DNA from: Sediminicoccus sp. KRV36
GTDB taxonomy: Bacteria; Pseudomonadota; Alphaproteobacteria; Acetobacterales; Acetobacteraceae
DNA: 64,000 nucleotides
Direction: 5' to 3'
Assembly (NCBI RefSeq): GCF_023243115.1
Contig: NZ_CP085081.1
Coordinates: 3,286,001-3,350,000 of the forward strand
Shown piece by piece: positions 1-8,950 of this stretch (its first letter is position 1; each line of letters opens with the position of its first letter). A program made the translations under genes and the position numbers. Below the pieces are notes generated by a model. The model was not told the origin of the DNA and ran no database searches. It saw only the letters and a program-made list of their open reading frames with translations.

Positions 1-737
1 AGTCCGCACCCGATGGCTATACGCTGGGCGCCTGCACCATCGGCAATTGCGCGATCAACGCCGCCATCTATGCCCGTATGCCCTTCGACATCGAGCGCGA
101 CCTGGTGCCGGTCTTCTGGAGTGCCAGCGTGATGAACGCCCTGGCTGTCCGCCCCGACCATCCGGCGCGTGATTTCCAGCAATTCGTGGCCTGGGCGAAG
201 CGCGAGGGCCCACGCGTGAATTTCTCCTCCTCGGGCTTTGGCGCCTCGAACCACCTGCTTGGCGAATTTCTCAATGGGCGGCTTGGCCTGCAGATGACGC
301 ATGTGCCCTTTCGCGGCGGTGCGCCGGGAATGCAGGCGGTGATCTCGGGGGACACGCAGCTCTTTTTCGAGAACACGCCGACGCTGATCGGCGCCATTCG
401 CGGCGGGCAGCTGCGCGCGCTGGTCGTCAGCGGCCGCACGCGTGATGCAGCGCTGCCGGATGTGCCCACGCTGGAGGAGGCCGGCATGCCGGATGCCGTG
501 ATCGAGCCCTGGTTCGGCTACATGGCCCCGCGCGGCACGCCGCCCGCCGTGGTGGCACGACTGAACGCCCTGCTGAACATGGCGCTCACCGATGAACTGG
601 TGCAGTCGCGGCTGCGTGACATGGGAGCCCGCCCGGAAGGCGGCCCGCCTGAGCGCTTCGTCGCCCATGTCAACAGCGAAGTCACGCGCTGGCGCGAAGT
701 GGTCAGGGTCAATCGGATTGAAAGAATTACCGAGTAA
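1..737 (+). CDS. Bug (TctC-type) periplasmic solute receptor, 5' end missing
   Basis: C-terminal part of a Bug-family receptor, the periplasmic binding component of tripartite tricarboxylate-type transport. The reading frame is open from base 3, before the first ATG at 78, so the gene starts outside the window. The upstream residues include PDGYTL, and after it come the VPFRGG segment and a closing alpha-helical lobe, all typical of the family. About 240 residues of the usual 320 are present. The signal peptide is not visible. No TctA or TctB membrane partner lies next to it, so it is one of three stand-alone Bug receptors in this window. The ligand cannot be predicted; Bug proteins bind small carboxylates and amides. 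Confidence 0.9.
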   Translation, partial: SAPDGYTLGACTIGNCAINAAIYARMPFDIERDLVPVFWSASVMNALAVRPDHPARDFQQFVAWAKREGPRVNFSSSGFGASNHLLGEFLNGRLGLQMTHVPFRGGAPGMQAVISGDTQLFFENTPTLIGAIRGGQLRALVVSGRTRDAALPDVPTLEEAGMPDAVIEPWFGYMAPRGTPPAVVARLNALLNMALTDELVQSRLRDMGARPEGGPPERFVAHVNSEVTRWREVVRVNRIERITE

Positions 738-765
738 TCTTCTCGGTTTAGATATGCGGTTTTCG

Positions 766-790
766 ATCCCCTCTTCTCTCCCGAGGGGAT
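766..790 (+). terminator. Hairpin between the Bug receptor and aqpZ, terminator-like
   Basis: An 8-bp perfect inverted repeat (ATCCCCTC at 766-773, GAGGGGAT at 783-790) with a 9-base loop lies 29 bases after the Bug stop codon. No clear T-run follows, so it is a terminator candidate or an mRNA-stabilising 3' hairpin. Confidence 0.4.
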
Positions 791-842
791 TGGCGTGTAG
801 CGTTGCATGGTCAGGGAATTAAATTTTTCGAGGAGGCGGGAT

Positions 843-1529
843 ATGCCGCAAAGGCTTGGTTTTGAATTTCTGGGTACATTCTGGCTTGTCCTCGGGGGCT
901 GCGGCAGCGCCGTGCTCGCGGCGGCCTTCCCCGAGGTGGGGATCGGCCTGGTCGGCGTGTCCCTGGCCTTCGGCCTGACGGTCCTGACCATGGCCTACGC
1001 CATCGGCCACGTCTCGGGCTGCCATTTGAACCCGGCCGTGACGCTCGGCCTGGTCTGTGCCGGGCGTTTCGATGCGGATGAAGCCATCCCCTACATGATC
1101 GCGCAGGTCGGTGGCGCCATCGTCGCCGCCATGGTGCTCTATGCCATCGCTTCGGGCGCGCCGGGCTGGGATATCAGCAAGGGCCTCGCCGCCAATGGCT
1201 ATGGCGACGCATCTCCCGGGAAATACAGCATGGCGGTGGGCTTCCTGACCGAGCTGGTCATGACCTTCATGTTCCTCATGATCATCCTGGGCTCCACCTC
1301 CAAGCGTGCGCCGGCAGGCTTCGCGCCCATCGCCATCGGCCTCGGGTTGACGCTGATCCATCTCATCAGCATCCCGGTGACCAACACCTCGGTGAACCCG
1401 GCGCGCAGCACCGGCCCCGCCCTCATCATGGGCGGCACGGCGCTGCACCAGCTCTGGCTCTTCTGGCTGGCGCCGATGCTCGGCGCGGTGTTTGCCGGCC
1501 TGGCGCATCGCTTCAGCGACGAAGACTGA
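843..1529 (+). CDS. aqpZ: Aquaporin Z, water channel
   Basis: Inner-membrane MIP-family channel of 228 residues, close to the E. coli AqpZ length. Both half-pore motifs are present: Asn63-Pro64-Ala65 and Asn185-Pro186-Ala187. The aromatic/arginine filter reads Phe43, His173, Thr182 and Arg188, the water-selective set, rather than the Gly/Trp set of glycerol facilitators. The frame is open back to 807, but the ATG at 843 has a GAGGAGG-type ribosome site eight to ten bases upstream and starts the usual hydrophobic N-terminus, so I chose it. It is probably a single-gene unit, involved in rapid osmotic water flux. Confidence 0.95.
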   Translation: MPQRLGFEFLGTFWLVLGGCGSAVLAAAFPEVGIGLVGVSLAFGLTVLTMAYAIGHVSGCHLNPAVTLGLVCAGRFDADEAIPYMIAQVGGAIVAAMVLYAIASGAPGWDISKGLAANGYGDASPGKYSMAVGFLTELVMTFMFLMIILGSTSKRAPAGFAPIAIGLGLTLIHLISIPVTNTSVNPARSTGPALIMGGTALHQLWLFWLAPMLGAVFAGLAHRFSDED

Positions 1530-1553
1530 TCAAGCCCGGGCGATCCATCCTGC

Positions 1554-2501
1554 TCATTTTGCCGGATGGATCGCCTGCGGTGGGTGGGTCTCCCACCAAT
1601 GGCGCGCGATATCCTCGCGCCGCGCGACCCAGACGTCGCCACACGCCACGACATGGTCGAGAAAACGGGCAAGCGCCGCGGCGCGGCCCGGCCGGCCCGC
1701 GAGGCGGCAATGCAGCCCCACACTCATCATCTTCGGTGAGCCATCGGCCCCCTCCGCACGCAGCATGTCGCAAGCATCCCGCAAATGCCGCTCGAATCCG
1801 TCAGGGTCGCCAAAACCGGGCGGCACGGCGAATTTCATGTCATTATTGTCGAGCGTATAGGGGATGACGAGCTGCGGCTTGCCCGACACCTCGATGTAGT
1901 GGGGCAGGTCGTCATCATAGGAATCGCTGTCGTAGAGAAAGCCGCCATGCTCCGCGACCAGGCGGCGCGTATTGGGGCTGATGCGCCCCGTGTACCAGCC
2001 AACCGGCCGCTTGCCGGTCAGCCGGGTGATGGTCTCCACGCAGCGCGCGATTTCGGCGCGTTCCGCGGCTTCGGGCATGGCGTGATAGTCGATCCAGCGC
2101 CAGCCATGGCTTGCCACCTCATGTCCCTGCTCGGCGAAGGCCCGCGCCACGTCAGGGTTGAGCTCCAGCGCACGGCCGACGCCATAGACCGTGAGCTTCA
2201 GCCCGCGCGCGGCAAAGAGGCGCAGGATGCGCCAGACGCCGGCTCGCGCCCCATAGTCGAATTGCGTCTCCACAGTTCGGTTGCGTTCCCCCACCAGGGG
2301 GCTGCCGCCGGGGACTTCGTGCAGATAGATTTCCGAGGCGGCATCGCCGTTGAGCACAGTGTTCTCGCCCCCCTCCTCATAGTTCAGCACGAAGGAGAGG
2401 GCGAGCTTCGCGCCATTAGGCCAGCGTGGGTCGGGCGTATGGGGGCCATAGCCCCGCAGATCGCGTGGGTAGGTGGTGCCAGGGGCCATGATATGGGTCA
2501 T
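1554..2501 (-). CDS. Polysaccharide deacetylase-fold enzyme, PuuE (allantoinase)-like
   Basis: NodB/polysaccharide-deacetylase fold protein of 315 residues. The N-terminus has the YPRDLRGYG segment and the LSFVLNYEEGGE core followed by SEIYLHE, typical of PuuE, the cofactor-independent allantoinase of the urate pathway. The metal/active-site segment SHGWRW is at residues 131-136. The frame is open to 2735, but that extension is low-complexity Arg/Pro/Ala; the ATG at 2501 fits family length. An internal ATG at 2489 is a second choice. No other urate-pathway gene (uricase, OHCU decarboxylase, transthyretin-like) is near, so the substrate could be another N-acyl or amide compound. It is transcribed toward aqpZ. 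Confidence 0.8.
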   Translation of the reverse strand: MTHIMAPGTTYPRDLRGYGPHTPDPRWPNGAKLALSFVLNYEEGGENTVLNGDAASEIYLHEVPGGSPLVGERNRTVETQFDYGARAGVWRILRLFAARGLKLTVYGVGRALELNPDVARAFAEQGHEVASHGWRWIDYHAMPEAAERAEIARCVETITRLTGKRPVGWYTGRISPNTRRLVAEHGGFLYDSDSYDDDLPHYIEVSGKPQLVIPYTLDNNDMKFAVPPGFGDPDGFERHLRDACDMLRAEGADGSPKMMSVGLHCRLAGRPGRAAALARFLDHVVACGDVWVARREDIARHWWETHPPQAIHPAK

Positions 2502-2614
2502 GTCCGGGAGGCTTGAACGCGCGGCCTTTCCGGTCAAGCGGTGACAGCGGCGGCCGACTGTTGCAAAAGACTGCAATCGCCGCCGATTCGTCGGTGAATT
2601 CAGGAGAAGACCCC

Positions 2615-3076
2615 ATGCCCCGCAGCCTGACCCAAGCCGCTTTTGGCGCCGCCCTCTTGGCCCTCGCGGCTTGCGCGGAGACGCCCGCGCCGGTTGTCGC
2701 GGCTGCCCCTCCCCCGCCGCCGCCGGCCGCGGCACCCGCCGCCCCGGTGGACCCCAACCGCGCGCTGCCGATCTTCTTCGAGGCCTGGTCCGCCCTGCTG
2801 GAGGAGCCCGCCCAGGTGGCCCTGAATGAAGTGGCGACCCGCATCAAGGCCAATCCCCGCGTGCCGGTCCTGGTGGTGGGCTATTCCGACCCGCGCGGCT
2901 CGGCCGAGGCCAACATGACCCTCTCGCGGCTGCGGGCGCGCGTGGTGGCCGATGCGCTGATCGCCAATGGCGTGCCTGCCCGCCGGCTCCGTATCCTCTA
3001 CCGTGGCGCCACGCCGGGCTTCGAGAGCCTGGAGAGCCGCCGCGTTGAGGTCCGGGTGGATCGCGGCCAGCGTTAA
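2615..3076 (+). CDS. OmpA-like peptidoglycan-associated lipoprotein
   Basis: Outer-membrane lipoprotein of 153 residues. The lipobox LAAC places the lipidated cysteine at residue 20. A Pro/Ala-rich linker (about residues 24-42) follows, then an OmpA C-terminal domain with SDPRG and the NMTLSRLRARVV helix that binds peptidoglycan. I chose the ATG at 2615 because of the AGGAGA ribosome site just upstream and the proper signal peptide; the frame is open back to 2513 without one. A shorter relative follows 76 bases downstream. It likely tethers outer membrane and cell wall. Confidence 0.85.
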   Translation: MPRSLTQAAFGAALLALAACAETPAPVVAAAPPPPPPAAAPAAPVDPNRALPIFFEAWSALLEEPAQVALNEVATRIKANPRVPVLVVGYSDPRGSAEANMTLSRLRARVVADALIANGVPARRLRILYRGATPGFESLESRRVEVRVDRGQR

Positions 3077-3151
3077 TTCGCCGCGCGTGTAACCATCGCT
3101 TCCTTTGGGTGTTGGGGTCCTTGCGGGCCCCATGCCCGAAGGAACTCCTAC

Positions 3152-3571
3152 ATGTCGTTCAAGACCCTCTCCGGCGCCTTTGCCGCCGCCGCCCTGCTCG
3201 CCGCCTGCGCGCAGGAGCCGCCGCCCCCGCCGCCGCGCCCCCCGGCGCCTGCCCCAGTCGCAGCCCCGGCCCTGCCGACCGGCGATGGCCGCGTGGCCGC
3301 CATCCGCTTTGATGCCGGCACCTCGAACCTGACGCCGATGGCCCGCGCCAGCCTCGGCCCCGTGCTGGATCGGCTGATGGCCAATCCGCGCTCGCCCGTC
3401 ACCATTACCAGCTATTCCGAGCGGATGGACCTCGCCATGTCCCGTGCGCGCACGGCAACCGTGCGCAGCGCGCTGGCGCAACACGGCGTGGCCGGCAGCC
3501 GCATCCGGGTGGTGAATGCCGGGATGATGGCCAATGCCGACCCGGACGTGGTCCAGGTGCAGGTGCGCTAA
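3152..3571 (+). CDS. Second, degenerate OmpA-like lipoprotein
   Basis: Lipoprotein of 139 residues with lipobox LAAC (Cys19), a proline run, and an OmpA-like beta/alpha domain. It looks like a tandem paralogue of the gene upstream: same layout, same FDAGTSNLTP-type entry strand and similar C-terminal strand. The peptidoglycan-binding signature is eroded: the upstream copy has SDPRG and an Asn before the long helix, whereas this copy reads SYSERMDLAMSRART. A GAAGGAACTCC ribosome site precedes the ATG. Binding to peptidoglycan is therefore less certain than for the first copy. Confidence 0.75.
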   Translation: MSFKTLSGAFAAAALLAACAQEPPPPPPRPPAPAPVAAPALPTGDGRVAAIRFDAGTSNLTPMARASLGPVLDRLMANPRSPVTITSYSERMDLAMSRARTATVRSALAQHGVAGSRIRVVNAGMMANADPDVVQVQVR

Positions 3572-3591
3572 GCACCCCCGACACAACGAAA

Positions 3592-3621
3592 AAGGGCCGA
3601 CGGATTGCTCCGCCGGCCCTT
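3592..3621. terminator. Bidirectional intrinsic terminator between the lipoprotein gene and ilvC
   Basis: Thirteen-base arms at 3592-3604 and 3609-3621 with one mismatch enclose a TTGC loop. Read leftward, the stem ends in CCCTTTTTCG, a good U-run for ilvC; read rightward it is followed by TTCTGCTT. It sits exactly between two converging genes. Confidence 0.85.
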
Positions 3622-3641
3622 CTGCTTGCCTGCTGGCAAGA

Positions 3642-4676
<1,035 letters not shown>

Positions 4677-4702
4677 CTACTGGTCTTGGTCGAAAGGGAA
4701 AA

Positions 4703-5218
4703 TCAGGCCGCCATGTGCGCCGTGCCGCGCGCGATGGCAACCGCCCCGGTGCGGCAAACTTCCTTGAGGCCCAGCGGGCGCATCAAGGCACAAAAGGCAT
4801 CAATCTTCTCGGCATTGCCGGTCATCTCGAAGACGAAGCTCTCCGTCGTCGCGTCCACCACGCGGGCGCGGAAGGCATCGGCCAGGCGCAGCGCCTCGAC
4901 GCGGCTCTCGCCCTTACCCACCACCTTGATGAGCGCCAATTCGCGCACGAGGTGCGGTCCTTCCAGCGCGAGGTCATTCACCCGGTGCACTGGCACCAGC
5001 CGGTCCAGCTGCGCCTTGATCTGCTCGATCACCATGTCGGTCCCGGTGGTGACGACGGTGATGCGCGAGAGCCGCTTCTCATCATCCACGGGCGCCACCG
5101 TCAGGCTTTCGATGTTGTACCCCCGCCCCGAGAAGAGGCCGACCACCCGGGCCAGGATTCCCGACTCGTTTTCCACCAGCACCGCGATGGTCGCGGTTCG
5201 CGAATTCATGTCTGCCAT
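4703..5218 (-). CDS. ilvH: Acetolactate synthase small (regulatory) subunit
   Basis: Regulatory subunit of 171 residues that activates the catalytic subunit and confers valine feedback inhibition. The N-terminal ACT domain begins ATIAVLVENESGILARVVG, with the Asn and Gly-rich turn that binds valine, followed by RGYNIESLTV. The C-terminal ALS_ss_C domain includes KVVGKGESRVEALRLADAF. The ATG at 5218 lies four bases after the ilvI stop, so the two subunits are translated together. The symbol ilvN is used in some genomes for the same gene. Confidence 0.97.
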   Translation of the reverse strand: MADMNSRTATIAVLVENESGILARVVGLFSGRGYNIESLTVAPVDDEKRLSRITVVTTGTDMVIEQIKAQLDRLVPVHRVNDLALEGPHLVRELALIKVVGKGESRVEALRLADAFRARVVDATTESFVFEMTGNAEKIDAFCALMRPLGLKEVCRTGAVAIARGTAHMAA

Positions 5219-5222
5219 GGGT

Positions 5223-7022
5223 TTAGACCAGCACCATTCCGTCGTCGGTGACCGCGCGCGCGTTCTTCTCCTGGTCCGGGCCCAGGATCATGTCGTTATG
5301 CGCCGCCCCCGAGGGGATCATCGGGAAGCAGTTCTCATCCTTCGCCACGCAGATATCCGCGATGACGGGGCCGGGATGGGCGATCATCTCGCGGATCACG
5401 TCATCCAGCTGGTCGCTCGTCTCGGCGCGCAAGCCGCGGGCGTGAAAAGCTTCGGCGAGCTTCACGAAATCGGGCAGCGCCTCGGAATAGCTCTCGGAGT
5501 AGCGGCTGCCGTGCAGCAGCTCCTGCCACTGGCGCACCATGCCCATATATTCGTTGTTGAGGATGAAGACCTTCACCGGCAGGCGATACTGCGCGAGCGT
5601 GCCCATCTCCTGGATGTTCATCAGGATGGACGCCTCGCCGGCGATATCAATGCAGAGCGCATCCGGATGCGCGATCTGCACGCCCATCGCGGCCGGCAAG
5701 CCATAGCCCATGGTGCCGAGCCCGCCCGAGGTCATCCAGCGGTTCGGCTTGTCGAAGCCGAAATACTGCGCCGCCCACATCTGGTGCTGGCCCACCTCGG
5801 TGGAGATGAAGGTCTCGCGCCCCAGTTCCTGCGTGATCTCGAACAGGCGCTTCACCGCGTGCTGCGGCTTGATGATCGGCCCCGCCTGGACATAGGCAAG
5901 GCAGTTACGCGCGCGCCACTGGTCGATCTGCCGCCACCAGGCGGCCTGCGCTTCCTTCGCCACCGGCGTCGGGTCGCTCTTCCAGCACTCGATCATGGCG
6001 GCGAGCACCTGACCGGCATCGCCGACGATCGGCACATCCACCTTCACATTCTTATTGATGGAGGAGGGGTCAATATCGGCATGGATCTTCTTCGAGCCGG
6101 GGCTGAAGGCATCAAGGCGCCCGGTGATGCGGTCATCGAAGCGGGCGCCGATGTTGAACATCACGTCGCAGCCATGCATCGTGAGGTTGGCTTCGTAGGT
6201 GCCGTGCATCCCCAGCATGCCGATGAACAGCGGGTCCGAGGCCGGGAAGGCGCCCAGCCCCATCAGCGTGTTGGTGCATGGCATGCCCGTGATCCGCACG
6301 AACTCGCCGAGCAGGCGCGAGGCCTCGGGGCCGGAATTGATCACGCCGCCACCGGCATAGATCACGGGGCGCTCGCTGCGCTTCAGCGCCTGTACGGCTT
6401 CCAGGATGCGCTTCGGATCAGGCGACGTGACGGGCCGATAGCTGCGATGCGGCGTGGTCACGGCGGGCGCGTCCACATAGGGCGCCGGCCTGATCAGGAT
6501 GTCCTTGGGCAGATCCACCACCACCGGGCCGGGGCGGCCGCTGCGCGCCACATAGAAGGCGTCATGCATGACGCGCGCGAGGTCCTCGCTGCGCTTCACC
6601 AGGTAGTTATGCTTGGTGGCGGGGCGGGTAATGCCGGTCGTATCGGCCTCCTGGAAGGCGTCATTGCCGATCAGATGCGTCGCCACCTGGCCGGTGAGGC
6701 AGACCACGGGGATGCTGTCCATCAGCGCATCCACCAGGCCCGTCACCGCATTGGTGGCACCGGGGCCGGAGGTGACGAGCACCACGCCCACCTTGCCGGT
6801 GGAGCGCGCATAGCCCTCGGCCGCGTGCACCGCCGCCTGTTCGTGGCGCACCAGGATGTGGCGGATGAAATTCTGCTGGAACAGCGCGTCATAGATCGGC
6901 AGGACGGCGCCGCCGGGATAGCCGAAGATGACATCCACGCCCTGATCCTTCAGCGCGCGGAGAACGACTTCCGCACCGGTCATCACGGTGGCGTCGGCGG
7001 CGGGGGCTGTGGTGGCGGACAT
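5223..7022 (-). CDS. ilvI: Acetolactate synthase large (catalytic) subunit
   Basis: ThDP-, FAD- and Mg-dependent condensation of pyruvate with pyruvate or 2-oxobutyrate, the committed step of branched-chain amino acid synthesis. The 599 residues show the three TPP-enzyme domains: the N-terminal domain with catalytic Glu in RHEQAAVHAAEGYARSTG, a central FAD domain, and the C-terminal domain with LNNEYMGMVRQWQ. The ThDP-metal motif normally written GDGS or GDAS reads AGEAS here, a variant I recall from alphaproteobacterial enzymes. The gene follows miaA by 52 bases on the same strand; an own promoter would have to overlap the AT-richer end of miaA. Often named ilvB. Confidence 0.97.
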   Translation of the reverse strand: MSATTAPAADATVMTGAEVVLRALKDQGVDVIFGYPGGAVLPIYDALFQQNFIRHILVRHEQAAVHAAEGYARSTGKVGVVLVTSGPGATNAVTGLVDALMDSIPVVCLTGQVATHLIGNDAFQEADTTGITRPATKHNYLVKRSEDLARVMHDAFYVARSGRPGPVVVDLPKDILIRPAPYVDAPAVTTPHRSYRPVTSPDPKRILEAVQALKRSERPVIYAGGGVINSGPEASRLLGEFVRITGMPCTNTLMGLGAFPASDPLFIGMLGMHGTYEANLTMHGCDVMFNIGARFDDRITGRLDAFSPGSKKIHADIDPSSINKNVKVDVPIVGDAGQVLAAMIECWKSDPTPVAKEAQAAWWRQIDQWRARNCLAYVQAGPIIKPQHAVKRLFEITQELGRETFISTEVGQHQMWAAQYFGFDKPNRWMTSGGLGTMGYGLPAAMGVQIAHPDALCIDIAGEASILMNIQEMGTLAQYRLPVKVFILNNEYMGMVRQWQELLHGSRYSESYSEALPDFVKLAEAFHARGLRAETSDQLDDVIREMIAHPGPVIADICVAKDENCFPMIPSGAAHNDMILGPDQEKNARAVTDDGMVLV

Positions 7023-7074
7023 GGTGATCTCTCGTGTTCTGGCAGGCGAGGCTTAGGGGCCGTGCTGCGGCGCG

Positions 7075-8016
7075 TCAACCGGCCCGCTGAAGAAATGCGA
7101 AGATTTCAGGTGCATTTCTTTCTGAAAATTGCGCAAGACCCGCGATTCGCGCATTGATCCTATGCGTTGCCGCGGGGGCGACCAGTTCCTGATGCCGAAA
7201 CCACGTCGCCTGGCGCCGCGTGTAGGTCCAGGTCCCAGCGATGGCGCGGGCATCCGCCTCGGCGGGAGACGCCTCACCTCGCCATTCGGCGGCAAGTTCG
7301 GGAACCCCATGCGCGCGCATCGCCGGCAGGCCTGGGTCCAGCCCCTGCTCCAGCAATGCGCCCACCTCCTCCAGCGCGCCCTCGGCCCGCATGATGGCCC
7401 AGCGGGCGATGATCGCCGGATGGAGCTGCTCGCGCGGCGGGGTCAGCAGGATTGCCCTGAAGTCGTAATCGGCGGGCGGCAGCCGGGGCGCTGTGCGGTG
7501 CCACGCCGCGAGACTTTGCCCGGTGGCCAGCCAGACCTCCAGCGCGCGCGCAATGCGCTGGCTGTCAGAGGGGCGGAGCCGCGCGGCATCCTCCGGGGGC
7601 AATTGGGCATGCAGACGCTCGGCTCCCAGTGCCGCGAGGCGCGCGCGCGCCTCCTCCCGGGCAGGTGGTGGAATCTCGGGCAGGACGGAGAGCCCCTGGG
7701 TGAGGGCGCGCAGATACATCCCTGTCCCGCCGCACAGGATCGGCAGCCGGGCACGGGCCATCTCGGCCAGCGCCGCTTCGCGCCACCAGGCGACGGAGCC
7801 AGCCTCGGCCGCAGGCAGCACCCCATACAGCGCGTGCGGGGCGCGGGCTTCGTCCTCCGGTGGGGGGCGGGCCGTGACCACCCGAAGCTCGCGATAGCAT
7901 TGCATCGCATCGGCATTGATCACGGTGCCGCCGAAGCGTTCCGCCAGTTCCAAGGCCAGTGCGGATTTTCCGGACGCCGTGGGGCCGGCGATGATGAGTG
8001 CCCGCGGTTGCGTCAT
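7075..8016 (-). CDS. miaA: tRNA dimethylallyltransferase
   Basis: Adds a dimethylallyl group to A37 of tRNAs that read U-starting codons. The 313-residue protein has the P-loop GPTASGKS near its N-terminus, the INADAMQCYREL substrate segment, and the GTGMYLRAL motif. The C-terminal part ends in WTYTRRQATWFRHQ, a tRNA-contacting segment. I chose the ATG at 8016; a GTG three codons upstream (8025) is the alternative. Only 29 bases separate it from divergent serB. An imperfectly spaced inverted repeat (AAGAAATGC/GCATTTCTT, 7090-7120) lies inside the 3' end of the gene, just before ilvI. Confidence 0.96.
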   Translation of the reverse strand: MTQPRALIIAGPTASGKSALALELAERFGGTVINADAMQCYRELRVVTARPPPEDEARAPHALYGVLPAAEAGSVAWWREAALAEMARARLPILCGGTGMYLRALTQGLSVLPEIPPPAREEARARLAALGAERLHAQLPPEDAARLRPSDSQRIARALEVWLATGQSLAAWHRTAPRLPPADYDFRAILLTPPREQLHPAIIARWAIMRAEGALEEVGALLEQGLDPGLPAMRAHGVPELAAEWRGEASPAEADARAIAGTWTYTRRQATWFRHQELVAPAATHRINARIAGLAQFSERNAPEIFAFLQRAG

Positions 8017-8045
8017 GCGCCGCACCCCGGCATGGTCCGCCCGCC

Positions 8046-8939
8046 ATGCCCCATATCCTGACCCTGATCGCCCAGCCTGGCGCGCTTGCGCCCGCCCATC
8101 TGAATGCCGCGCGCGCGGCCTTGAGCGCGCTCGGCGCCGATTGTGACGCAGTGGACTGGCTGGCGGAGGGCGAAGCGGCGGATCTGCCCTTCACGGCCCT
8201 CGCGGCCGAGCAGGCCATCGCCGCCGTGCGAGGGACGCTGGGTGACGCCGCACTGGACCTGATCGCCCAGCCCGCCCAGGGCCGCCGTAAAAAGCTTCTG
8301 CTGGCGGACATGGACAGCACCATCATCACCACCGAGACGCTGGACGAGATCGCCGCCTTTGCCGGCCTCAAGGATCAAATCGCCGAGATCACGGCGCGCT
8401 CCATGAATGGCGAGCTGGATTTCAGGCAGGCCCTGACCGAGCGGGTCGGCATGCTCAAGGGCCTCGACGCCGCCGCCCTGGAGGAGACGTGGAAAGCGAC
8501 GGAACTGATGCCGGGTGCGGAGACGCTGGTGCGCACCATGCGCAAGCATGGCGCACGCACCGCACTGGTCTCGGGCGGGTTCCGCTATTTCACGGGGCGG
8601 GTGGCGAAGCGCGTGGGCTTTCATGAGCACCACGCCAATACGCTTCTGCTGCGCGGCGGCAAGCTCACCGGCAAGGTTGGCCAGCCCATCCTGGACCGCG
8701 ATGCGAAGTTGGCGACACTCAAGCGCCTCGCCGCCGCGCATGGGCTGGCGCTGAGCGAGGCCGCCACCATCGGCGATGGCGCGAATGACCTGGCGATGAT
8801 CCAGGCCGCCGGGCTGGGCGTCGCCTATCGGGCCAAGCCCAGTGTGGCAGCGGCGGCACGTCATCGGATCGAGCATGGGGATTTGCGCGGCCTGCTGTTT
8901 GCGCAGGGCTATCGGGCGGCGGATTTCGTGGTGGCCTGA
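8046..8939 (+). CDS. serB: Phosphoserine phosphatase
   Basis: HAD-superfamily phosphatase performing the last step of serine synthesis. The 297 residues consist of an N-terminal ACT-like region (about 1-75) and the catalytic core: motif I ADMDST with the nucleophilic Asp and acid/base Asp, motif II LVSGG, the basic motif III Lys, and motif IV GDGANDLAM. The ATG at 8046 begins the MPHILTLIAQPG segment typical of alphaproteobacterial SerB. The frame is open back to 7998, but that would overlap miaA. Promoters for serB and miaA must partly lie inside each other's coding regions. Confidence 0.96.
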   Translation: MPHILTLIAQPGALAPAHLNAARAALSALGADCDAVDWLAEGEAADLPFTALAAEQAIAAVRGTLGDAALDLIAQPAQGRRKKLLLADMDSTIITTETLDEIAAFAGLKDQIAEITARSMNGELDFRQALTERVGMLKGLDAAALEETWKATELMPGAETLVRTMRKHGARTALVSGGFRYFTGRVAKRVGFHEHHANTLLLRGGKLTGKVGQPILDRDAKLATLKRLAAAHGLALSEAATIGDGANDLAMIQAAGLGVAYRAKPSVAAAARHRIEHGDLRGLLFAQGYRAADFVVA

Positions 8940-8950
8940 CCCGCCGGGGA

